64,000 nucleotides of DNA. Origin: Davidsoniella eucalypti. Its lineage: Eukaryota; Ascomycota; Sordariomycetes; Microascales; Ceratocystidaceae. Positions within the stretch are counted from its first letter, which is position 1; the number at the start of each line of letters is the position of its first letter. Shown piece by piece: positions 23,426 to 33,156 of the stretch. The position numbers were made by a program, and so were the translations under genes. The DNA lies in contig RMBW01000027.1 in the NCBI GenBank assembly GCA_004009845.1, positions 1-64,000 on the forward strand. The letters are read 5' to 3'. Under the pieces are notes generated by a model. It did not search any database. It was given only the letters and a program-made list of their open reading frames with translations, and had not been told where the DNA came from.

Positions 23426-25495
23426 ATGTCGTAAGTACATCTCGATCACCTGCTAGTCGATCTGTCACTACTGCTGCGCAAGAACCCAAAAGATACAGTC
23501 GTGGACAGTGGCCCTGAGCCGCTGAAAACACCAGCCACACTGCCACTATCACCGCTCCGTGTACTAGAAGAGACAAGATTGAGAGAAAACAACACACACA
23601 TACCCACGCACGCTGCTTACATCTCTTCACATTTACAGATTAGGAGACGCTTTCAAGTCCTTCTGGCATTCTATGACCAGTTATGACCGCCGTACGTTTA
23701 CCATTTCCCCCCCCCTCGCTCTTTTTTTCGACCGTTGTTGCGAGCTGCCTTCACCCTGGCCATCTCAGTCACCCGTCCACCGCCTAGAATCCAGCAGCAA
23801 CAACAGCGGTAGGAGCATTGCAGTGTCGATAGCTGCTGCTACTGCTGCTTGCTTACAGAATCGAAACATTGCACAGTTCAATATTTACATCTGCATCGCT
23901 GCTAACATGTTTCTCTTTCTTGCATAGATTCCAACCACGACTCGCCCTACAGAACTGGACGCCATGTGCCTCTCGACAGTGCCCGTGGCCTAACTTCTGT
24001 TGCCAGCGGCTTCGAATCCCGCCACTCACTCTCCTACCATGACGAGCGCAACTCCGATTTCGACCCGCGGCCGCCGTTTTCGCCAACTTCTCCTGGTGGC
24101 TCTTACTCGCCTGGTCTGCGTTCACAAACTGCCCGTACCAATGGCGAGGGTTTCGAGGTGCAATCTCCTGGCGATGTCCAGATGCAATCTTTCCAGGACG
24201 GCTCTCCGCCACCGCCGCCTGTCTCGCACACCTGGCGCCGCATCGACGCCTGGGCCGAGGAGCACTACCCCGAGCTCTTTGACCAGATCTGCGAAGGTGC
24301 TACCCAGAATGACATGAATGACCTTGAGCACCAACTGGACAGTTCGCTCCCTGTCGACATCCGTGAGTCGTGGATGTGCCACGATGGCCAAGAACGTGGT
24401 GGCATGCCTACCGGTGTCTTCTTTGGCAACATGCTTCTTGACTGTGAAGAGATTGTTCAAGAGTGGGGGAACTGGCGCATCGTTAACGAAGAGTTCTTGG
24501 AGCGTCAACGCGCCATGCCCACTCCTGCTCCCAAGAGCCAGAGCCCCGAGCCCGAAGACGGCGAAGCCTCTTCTTCCAAAACTGCCTCTCCCCGCGCTGC
24601 TCCCAGAAATCCCAACTGGCGCCAAGATCTCATTGCTCGCCAGGACTGCGTTCCCGCCGGTTCTATCCAGCGTGCCTATGCCCACCCGGCCTGGATCCCC
24701 TTGGTTCGCGATTGGGGTGGCAACAACCTGGCTGTTGATCTTCACCCTGGCCCTACTGGCCACTGGGGTCAGATCATCCTCTTCGGTCGTGACTACGATA
24801 CCAAGTACGTTGTGGCACGCTCTTGGGGCCATCTTCTTGCTATTCTCGCCGACGACCTGAACAGTGGCAAGTGGTACATTGACGAGGAGACCAACGAACT
24901 CAAGCTCCGTGAGTTCAAGTCGACTCGTGTTGAGCCTCGCTACTTTGATATTCTGCGCTGGCGTATGGACCAAAAATACGGACGTCGTGCCGCCAACCGC
25001 AAGTCCATGGCCCCTTCAGTCCGTGGCGTTCCTCGTTCTGCCAACGCCTCTACCCACACCTCGCCTACTGCCTCACCATACATGTCCCCAACAGCCGAGA
25101 ATGGCTCTACCGACCCGCTACGCGGCCGCACTCTACAGCGCCTATCGGTGGCGTCGCCTCTAGCTAGCCCTAATCGTCCTGGTTACAACAAGCCATCGCC
25201 ATTGGCACGTGTTACAGAAGAAGGTGATGGTAGCGGTCTCAAGGCTTCAGCCATCACAGCCACATCGTCCCCCAAGCTTTTGGATATCGACAGCCCTGTT
25301 CTCCTAGCCGACGCTAAGAAGACTAAGCTTTCATCGCCTGTAGTTGACGACAGTGCAACAGCTGCCTCCAAGTCTACTGTGAGCGACTCTTCAAGTGACG
25401 AAGACGAGGATGATGATTCAGACGACGAGGACAAGCAGAAAACTAAGAGTGGTATCAGCAAGATTGACGACGGCATGAAGACTATTGAGATTTAG
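23426..25495 (+). CDS. KNR4: KNR4/SMI1 homologue (SUKH-domain cell-wall synthesis regulator)
   Basis: Exons 23426-23430 (five coding bases, ATGTC), 23639-23691 and 23928-25495 give 541 aa. Introns of 208 and 236 bp have GTAAGT and GTACGT donors. The spliced N-terminus (GDAFKSFWHSMTSYDRHSNH, then DSPYRTG) matches filamentous-fungal GS-1/Knr4 proteins and confirms the tiny first exon. The SMI1/KNR4 (SUKH) domain covers about residues 100-330, beginning HTWRRIDAWAEEHYPELF and including the W/G/D-rich core (DLHPGPTGHWGQII; RSWGHLL). The C-terminal ~200 residues are Ser/Pro-rich and end in a highly acidic, probably disordered tail. Knr4 in yeast links the cell-integrity MAP kinase pathway to glucan and chitin synthesis; the Neurospora counterpart affects beta-1,3-glucan synthase. 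The coding-free, CT-rich kilobase upstream suggests a long regulated promoter. Confidence 0.93.
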
Positions 25496-28396
25496 ATTTT
25501 TATTCCTATTTTACTCTATCACGAACACTTATTTTCCCCACCTCTCATTATCTCTTACGCCATTTCTGTCTACTCTGTCAACAACCCGATCCATTGTCTA
25601 TCTTCTAGCCACTCGAATGTCATTATCATGGCCTGGGATTCAAGATGTCCAGTAACGTGTTCTTTATCATTTGTCTCATCTTAGTTGCTCAGTTTATTTC
25701 ATCGATTATTTCATGTTTTCCATGTTAAATACCTTGATTTCCTTGTTTTTTTCTTCTTATTTTTGTTTCTCACATCCATACAATACATTTACGCATCTCA
25801 GAAGGAAATTTTGTTCTCTCTTATTTCGATCAACGCACTACCATGAGCTTTTTCTTCTTACTATACTTTTTCAAGGTTCTTTTTTATTTATTTATAGCCT
25901 TTTTTTCTAGCAAGTCAACTTGCTAAATTTTATATGCTTGCCACGTCTTGGGGAGTTTTTATTTTCAAGTTATCTGTTTTTTTTTGTTCCTTTCCCGATC
26001 GGGTTAAGGTGAATTGTTTTGTTTTGTCTGGTTTTTTATTATTCTTCAATATCTCTTCTTCTTTACGCTCCTTTGCTTACTATTCTTCAAGCCAAACTAT
26101 TATCTCTCCTGTTCGTTTTTGTATCTCTTCTTGTCGCTGTATCCGTGTTATTGCATCTCAGTACTACTATTGAACAATAAAATTAATTTGCATTAAACTT
26201 GAACTATTTGAAAGCTTGTTTCTCCTTCTTCTTACATCTATATTCGATTCCGCATGACCAAATGTACCGATGGACTAAACACCATATCTACTTAGTATAC
26301 AACTATACAAACACAAAAATTCCTCATCCTGCCTCGTATACGCATTTGGCCTAGTAGGTGTATGTATATGTAGGTACGTACCATTCTAGATATAGTTCTC
26401 TCGGTTCCTGATCCAAATTGACAGCGAGAAGGAATGGGATAAGTTGTACAAGATTCGAACTGTAATTTGCATTCTATCACGGATTTAGAGGAACACAGTC
26501 AATATGAAGCACGCGGTGAGATGGTTAAAATGAGTCGAGATACTAATTCTGTTGTTTTATCTATCAACCCTAACTTTCTACGCAAGACTACTCGTAAATA
26601 CAGCTAGTATAGTATAGACAACTAGTCGTCATATAGGGGCAAAACAAACACCAATAGCTCGTACTATCACATCTTGTTCCTCCCGAAAGGCAAATCATTT
26701 TGTCTTCTTAGATATTCCAGTTTAGGAAACCTGGTTGTAAGCACACTATTACATCTATAATAGTGCTAGCGACATAAGTACCATAAAAAGTATTGCATTA
26801 CGCACAAATGAGCAAACGAAAGAGAAGAGATGTATAGCATTTTGTACTGGCGATTTATGTATAGACCTCTTTATTTTGTAAATCTTAAACTGGTGAGAGA
26901 ACCAATCAGGGATATTCAGATTAATCAATACCATAGTTAGTTATTCGATTCATTACTAACTACTTGTAAGAATAAAAAGGACCAACTGTCTATGTCTATA
27001 TCAGCCAATTTCTGGCAGGGGTTTAAGTGCCTTTAATCATGTTTGTTGTTCAGTGCTCTTTTGCTTGCTTTGTCTTTTTCTTCCTAGTTTCCAGTTTCCC
27101 TGTCATTTGAAAATGAATGTGATGATTTGCTAGGGCGGTACTTATTTAAGCCCATCAACTATTTGTAAAATGTAAGCGTATGGACTGGTTTCCAAGGCCG
27201 GCTATAGATGCAAGAATATATGCAATGTGTAATCGGTGTACTAAATGAATATGTGGTGTTTTCTATGTTTATTTCTACAATCTTGCGTCGTTATAGTGGC
27301 TTTACTAATCTGTGTCCGAAGTAGCGCTCTATCAGCAGTGCACAAATAAATAAACAAGCCAGCCTCCCCCTTTTTTATACACGTACAATGTACTTATGCT
27401 GGCTTTGAACCGCATTTCAGTGTTGTCCCCCTTCTGAAAAACTAAGGTGTCACTGTAAAAAGGGTCCACTTATATCGCAGTTGTCCCTGGAAATGCAGAC
27501 CGAAAGAAAAGCACAACGCTGTTAAAAAGAGAAGTAACAAAAAAGGAAACAACAATGTTCTATCTCAAGACGTTGAACCTGTAAATTCTTCAGAAATCAG
27601 CATTCGTGTTTATTTTTCTTCTTTCCCTTTATCATTGCGATATCTTATGCCGTCGCATGACGCAATTTCACCTACGAACCGACTAAACTTTGCCTATTCA
27701 ACCTTCAATTGGAAGAACGACTAATTTAGTAGGACACCACATTGTTTACTTTTTTTCTCTTTCGAGAATTCCTGCGGAGCAACCACCGTAGCGACGAGAC
27801 GACCGCCCTTTATTTTGTCTTCGCATCATCAAATCAATACATCGACCTTGATTCGCTTCGCGAGTAACGAGACAAGCTAGGATTGATATTTGCGATATAA
27901 ATGACAGTAAAAGTCACTTGAAAACCATCGCATCTATCCAGATAAATTGTCAATTCAGACGACTGTCACTAAAGGTTCATTTATAGAGTGAATAACCCTA
28001 AGACAAGATTGAGTCTGCTACAGTTACAGCAACATTACTACTCGAGATTCTGAGAGCCTACCACTGAAGTGCTTATGGAGTTTCGTGCTTAGTTTGGTAT
28101 TAGCTTATGGACAATAGCAGTATCTTAATCAAGATACTACCACTATACGCATAACTTGGTTATCTACACTGCTATTTTTCCGAATTATATGGCCATATAT
28201 ACTGGATACATTGAGCTTAGACCAGCCAAGAAAGTCGTTATTGTAGTCAAACATACTAGTCGACAACATACTAGTACGAATATTAACATACCATCAAGCC
28301 TATATATGAACTATTCTCTTCATATCTTGGTCACTTGGTTGTCATCAATACCCGTGTCAGTCAGTGGATGTGACATTACTCAAAGGCGAAGACATC
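25496..28396. other. Intergenic, 2.9 kb
   Basis: T-rich 3' flank of the KNR4 homologue followed by AT-rich DNA and the promoter of the gene at 28397. Teloboxes occur at 26566-26573 and 27994-28001. No reading frame over 90 codons looks coding and no tRNA or snRNA was recognised. Confidence 0.55.
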
Positions 28397-30011
28397 ATGG
28401 CACCCCAAACACCCAAAACCTCTTTTAAGAGCTACGAAGTTCAAGCTCGTCTTCTACGTGCCATTGTCGCTGCTCATCCCGAAATCAAATGGAACTATAA
28501 AGGTAAATGACACTCACACCCACACGATACGAACCTATCTGGCACTAGGAGGATATACTTTCCTGTTTATATGTCAACATCACTCCACATTTCCTATGGC
28601 CGCAGTCGTGCTTACACGAATTCTCATAATCAAAAATAGAGATCGTCACGTACTACGGCTCAGATGCGACTTTGCACAGTATTGGACATCGCTTTCGCCA
28701 TTTACGTACTCAGGCAGAAATCATCCGTATGGGACTCAAAGTTGGCTTTGATCCCAAATATATGGTGCTAGCAGACGGAAAACTACCGAAAGATCAGAAC
28801 GGCATCGATAAACAAAGTACATATAAACATACATGCCACTATAGACTAGAGCTACAAAAGACATATCCTAGTCTTGCTCTTGTATAAAAGCGGGTATGAA
28901 TATTGATTGCTAACACTCTGCCTGAATCATAGATATAGCAAAATACTTTGGCGAGTCGACAGCAGATGGCATCCAATTTCAGTTCCGGGCTATCAAGAAA
29001 GATGCCCAGGCCATGCGTGATGCTGTGGGTAACAACCTCTCACCAATAAAAGCCGTATCATCATCCATAACCACACCCACAACAAACCGTCGTCGAGCTG
29101 TCCCCAAGACCCCTTCGTCTGTTCTTAAGACCATATCCGAGACGGGCGTGTCTTCAGCTTTGGGCAACATGACGGTTAAACGTGAGTTTATGGAAGATGA
29201 CGATGATAATGACCGAGAACCGGATCCAGATGCTACGCCAACCCGACCGCCACAGAAGAAGAAACGATATATATCCACATCTGGGGTCAAGATGGGGGCT
29301 ACCAGTCTTGGTGGTAGTGATAGTACTAGTATTCCAGGAACAGCAAGAGCTCAACTAGATTCAGGTAATACTTCTACAGCCAGCAGCCCATTGAAAGTGT
29401 GCCGGAGCTCCTCGATGACAGTTGCAACGGATGTAGCACAGCAGAGATTTGTATCCTCTACGACTACCAACAGCGTTGATTCCTCCTCGTCTATGCCTAT
29501 CCTAACGCCTACAATGGCCAATGCGTCTTACACATATACGCCGTCATCAACTTCACGACACATGAACGCTAGAGGCAATATAACCGATATCGACTTGACA
29601 GAATCCGACGATGAGGAAGTATGCGTGGTAAATTATCGATACAATAACGAGAACGCTTTCACAAATATCAAAGCCGAGACAACAACATCAGATCTAACAT
29701 ATACTGGAAACTCACCGACATTTGCCACTTCATCTCAATCAAGCACCAATCAACAACAAGTCTATCAACGACAGCCACCACATCGACAGTCATCTGTACA
29801 CTCAGAATCGCCAAACAATGGAGCTGACATGTCTTCTGGACAGGGCCAGATAGATTCTGATTCAGACAACAACCTTGATTACGAATCAGACCCATACTAT
29901 GGTGGTGAAGGATATAGTTCTACAACAGGGGCTTCTGGAGGAGGGAACACGAATCATATGTCATATGCGGGCCCATATATGGGTTATGAAGATGAAGACG
30001 GGGCTATTTGA
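28397..30011 (+). CDS. Uncharacterised fungal protein, probably nuclear
   Basis: Exons 28397-28502, 28640-28816 and 28933-30011 (introns 137 and 116 bp) yield 453 aa. The joins give GAG and AAT codons and a continuous frame. The N-terminal ~125 aa are compact and partly helical. They include FKSYEVQARLLRAIVAAHP, a stretch with EIVTYYGSDATLHSIGHRFR, and AKYFGESTADGIQFQFR followed by a basic helix AIKKDAQAMR. Such G-x-S/T...I-x-F-Q-FR blocks recur in lineage-specific filamentous-fungal proteins; I know of no assigned function. A small DNA-binding-like domain is possible (inference). The remaining ~330 residues are Ser/Thr/Asn/Gln-rich and disordered, with a basic PQKKKRY nuclear-localisation-like motif, the SUMO-interaction-like DIDLTESDDEE, and an acidic C-terminus. 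Its 3' end converges on MTHFR 225 bp away. Confidence 0.8.
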
Positions 30012-30236
30012 TCTCATGATATGTAAATAAGATTACCAAGATAATTAAGAATGTAGACATACATATTGTTCAATGGTATGGTATATAGATATAGAAAATG
30101 GTGCAAATGATGGTAGATGCCGTTCCTGAATCATGTCATTTCTTGTAATATTACCAAGGTGATATATGTGATTGTTTTGTTTAAATATTTATAAAAGAGA
30201 TCTTTTTCTTTTCAATTTTTTTTCTGTTTTGCAATC

Positions 30237-32339
30237 TTAATCTTTCAACAATAGATCCCACAAAGCCTCAGGCTCGACAAAATCATGATGTATCACATTT
30301 ACCAGATAATAATCTTTTCTAATGCCTTCCAACAACTTGGCCGAGGCAGTATTGGGAGGATACACACGGGCCCATTCACCCCAGATACCAAAGGCCTCTT
30401 CGCTCCAGGCACAGAACGAGACTTCTTCGATGATGGTGGGCGTGATGATCTCCTTGCCGGGGAAGACACCCCAAGTCACGGCGTTAGTGCTTGGCTCGAC
30501 GGGACCAGAATCAGTAGTAGTAGTGGTAGTGGTGGTGGTGGTGGCCAAGGTTGGCGTTGCAGGTATCTCGTTGTTTTGAGACGCATCGGCAGCTAGGGCA
30601 GCCAGTCTGTCTGAGGAGATCAAATCACCGTTCGTATTGTTTGCGTACCAGCATACCCGGTCTTTGATATCTGGTCTAGAGAGCTTTTCGCGCAACACCT
30701 TCCAGGCAGCGCTGGGCACGAACAGTTCGACAAAGGCCTTCTGGAAGACGAAACCATTGGGAGGGCCCCAGCCGAATGTCTTGTCAGTACTCTTGACGCC
30801 GTTGACAGCGGGCTGTGAGGCCACAGTCCACCAACCACGAGCGTCTAGTGCCTCCAATGACGCCTGGATAGCCGACGACTCGGGACGCAGCTCCTCCTCA
30901 CTCCAGGGCAGCGCCGACAGCTCGCCGCGAATATGACGAAGGAATAGCGCGCTGATATCATCTGGAGTTACCGGGTAGCCCCAGTGCTGCAAGGCCTGCG
31001 AAGGCGTCATGTGTAGGCTGACGCCATAGCCGTCGATCTCACCGTAGGCTGGTGAACGCGCGTCACCCCAACGACCGTTGGGAAAGTCATCCCATGTGAC
31101 TTCGCGCCCAAGCGCGCCCTCGCCCTCAGAGGCGGCCAGCGTGTTGGCACGGGTGTTGATGGGCTTGGATAGGAAAGCGGCATCCTGTGCGGCTACGACA
31201 TAGTCGCTGTTACCGACAGACTCGCCTGAGACAATTACTCTGTTGCGCGAGTCAGAACCGAGCGAGGACAGCCGCCGTGTTGTGGGGGCGTAGCTAGAAC
31301 TCCCGTTTCGAAATAAATCAGGTGCCGGATCGGTGGTCTGGAGGTTCACGGGGATTGCCTCAACTATCGCCTGCTCGTTGGCATCTCTCTCGGGGATCAA
31401 GCCGGTTTTCTCGAGCACCAAGCTGACGGCCTTCTCCAGGTTGAGGGTGTAGAAGTGGAAGCCCTGCGGACCAGGCGTGGCGCTCTTGATCCGCTTGATC
31501 TCGGTGATCATTTCGCTGAGGATGTCAACACCGACGGTCTTGACCTGTTCGTCGTCGCCCTTAACGGCGTCGAGCCGGGCCATTAACGCCGGCGGCACCT
31601 TGGCGTGGCTGAGCTTGGTAGTGCGCTTGATCATCTGGTAGCTCTGGATGGGCATCAGACCTGGGATGATAGGGATGGCAGAGAAGACGCCACTGGGGTG
31701 GTTGCGCAGCGTGGTCTCGAAGTTTTCGTAGGCCGTGACGTCGTATAGCAACTGTGTCATGATGAAATCGGCGCCGGCCTGTACCTTTTCGACTAGATAC
31801 GGTAGGTCGTTATCAAGGCCCTGGCCGGTCGGGTGGCTTCCGTCGGCGTGACCCTCAGGGTAGGCTGCCACACCAATGCAGAAGTAGTCGCCGTGGTGCT
31901 TGCGAATGTGGTGAACCAAGTCGATGGCATAGATGTACTCGTCGTGGTTGTCATCGTCGGACTCCTCTGAGTCGGCGTACTCGGCCTTGCGAGGCGGATC
32001 ACCACGAAGTGCTAGGATATTGCGGATGCCTAGCACCTTGGCGTCCTCCAAAGCCTTGTCGATAAGGCGGCGGCTCATGTTGGTGCAGGTGAGGTGAAGG
32101 CAAGTGGTCAGGCCCAGCTCGCGCTGACATGTCTCGGCCAGCTGTAGTGACTTTTGGGCTGTCGAGCCGCCAGCACCCCACGTGACGTTCACAAATAGCG
32201 GATGTAGAGCCCGCTCCATGCGGTCCAGACGGTTGCGCAGGTTGGAGAAGCCCATATCGGTCTTGGGCGGGAAGAACTCGAGCGAGAAGTAGCTAGCGTC
32301 GGCCGGAAGCGCGGCGATCTTGTCGGTGATCTTGTCCAT
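30237..32339 (-). CDS. Methylenetetrahydrofolate reductase
   Basis: Reduces 5,10-methylene-THF to 5-methyl-THF, the methyl donor for methionine synthesis; a cytosolic FAD enzyme. Intronless, 700 aa. The N-terminal catalytic barrel (about 1-300) carries YFSLEFFPPKT, FVNVTWGAGG, HLTCTNM, NILALRGDPP, GVAAYPEGH and the GADFIMTQLLYD and PGLMPIQ blocks. The C-terminal half (about 410-700) is the eukaryotic regulatory domain (WDDFPNGRWGDARSPAYG; GWGPPNGFVFQKA; CAWSEEAFGIW), in which S-adenosylmethionine inhibition is sensed. The linker is poorly conserved and includes a poly-Thr run near 600. Fungi usually carry two paralogues (yeast MET12 and MET13); I cannot decide between them from motifs. It is head to head with the mitochondrial LeuRS gene across an 817-bp promoter region with a CRE. 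Confidence 0.95.
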   Translation of the reverse strand: MDKITDKIAALPADASYFSLEFFPPKTDMGFSNLRNRLDRMERALHPLFVNVTWGAGGSTAQKSLQLAETCQRELGLTTCLHLTCTNMSRRLIDKALEDAKVLGIRNILALRGDPPRKAEYADSEESDDDNHDEYIYAIDLVHHIRKHHGDYFCIGVAAYPEGHADGSHPTGQGLDNDLPYLVEKVQAGADFIMTQLLYDVTAYENFETTLRNHPSGVFSAIPIIPGLMPIQSYQMIKRTTKLSHAKVPPALMARLDAVKGDDEQVKTVGVDILSEMITEIKRIKSATPGPQGFHFYTLNLEKAVSLVLEKTGLIPERDANEQAIVEAIPVNLQTTDPAPDLFRNGSSSYAPTTRRLSSLGSDSRNRVIVSGESVGNSDYVVAAQDAAFLSKPINTRANTLAASEGEGALGREVTWDDFPNGRWGDARSPAYGEIDGYGVSLHMTPSQALQHWGYPVTPDDISALFLRHIRGELSALPWSEEELRPESSAIQASLEALDARGWWTVASQPAVNGVKSTDKTFGWGPPNGFVFQKAFVELFVPSAAWKVLREKLSRPDIKDRVCWYANNTNGDLISSDRLAALAADASQNNEIPATPTLATTTTTTTTTTDSGPVEPSTNAVTWGVFPGKEIITPTIIEEVSFCAWSEEAFGIWGEWARVYPPNTASAKLLEGIRKDYYLVNVIHHDFVEPEALWDLLLKD

Positions 32340-33156
32340 GATGACTGGTGCCCGGTCCCGGAGCAGATATTACAGCGTCGAAAGGACAACGGTCGGATGG
32401 AAGAGCAAGAAACGGAGCTATATTGAGTATAGAGCGTATTTAGAGTAAATACAGAGAGCTCTGACAACGTCGCGGCTCCAATGAACTCGATCGAAACGAA
32501 TTGGCTAATTCGAGGCTCGTTGTGGTCCAATCGATGACGTCACAGCAGGCTCGAGAACCAAGCAATGCAGAACGGCCGGTTGGGCGCAAGTCGAAATGCA
32601 AAAAAGACGTTTAGATGTGTCTAAATGTGTGTGTAAATAAAGAAAAAATCGTGAAGGTGGGATTTTTTTTCATTGGTGGATGACGTCCTCGAAATGGGAA
32701 AGCGCCAGACAGGAAAAGAGCGACAAGCCGAAGGAACCACTTTTCAGAGCAGAAGTATCTGTAACTGCACTGTTGGTAGGCGGGAAGTAGATGTACAGTT
32801 GTATGTAATTCTCTGTATGTTGTATGAATGTATGAATGTAAGAATAAAATGCAAAATTCACTCGTTGATAAGATCACAGCAATTCATGAAATTGATGCCA
32901 GGAGGGGCAGTTGCCCGGATTTACTTACTTGGCTAAACTTTTGGCAGCAAACCCATATCTCTTAGCAGAAATTGGGTCCCGGTTTTCCTGTAAGAGACAC
33001 CAGCTGCCAGACATACTGTACCAGCTCTTGACAGCTGGCGCTATATTTGGTCAACCATACGATCGATAGCAATGGCAAGCTCTCGTTTCACTGATGTTGG
33101 ATTCCCTGGCCGTCACAACTCGGTCTTTCCATGTCTTTTGAGCCCTTTTCACTGAA
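32340..33156. other. Divergent promoter region between MTHFR and mitochondrial LeuRS
   Basis: 817 bp with no gene. It contains a perfect CRE at 32535-32542 and a half-site GATGACGTC near 32680, both nearer to MTHFR. Confidence 0.6.
32535..32542. promoter_or_regulatory. Consensus CRE TGACGTCA
   Basis: Perfect 8-bp palindromic CRE/ATF site 196 bp upstream of the MTHFR start and about 615 bp from the LeuRS start. Fungal bZIP factors (Atf1/Sko1 types) bind this word. The match is exact; function is inferred. Confidence 0.5.

Noticed and set aside
26440..26480. GATTCGAAC word suggesting a tRNA T-arm
   Set aside because: No acceptor stem, A-box or anticodon arm can be built around it on either strand.
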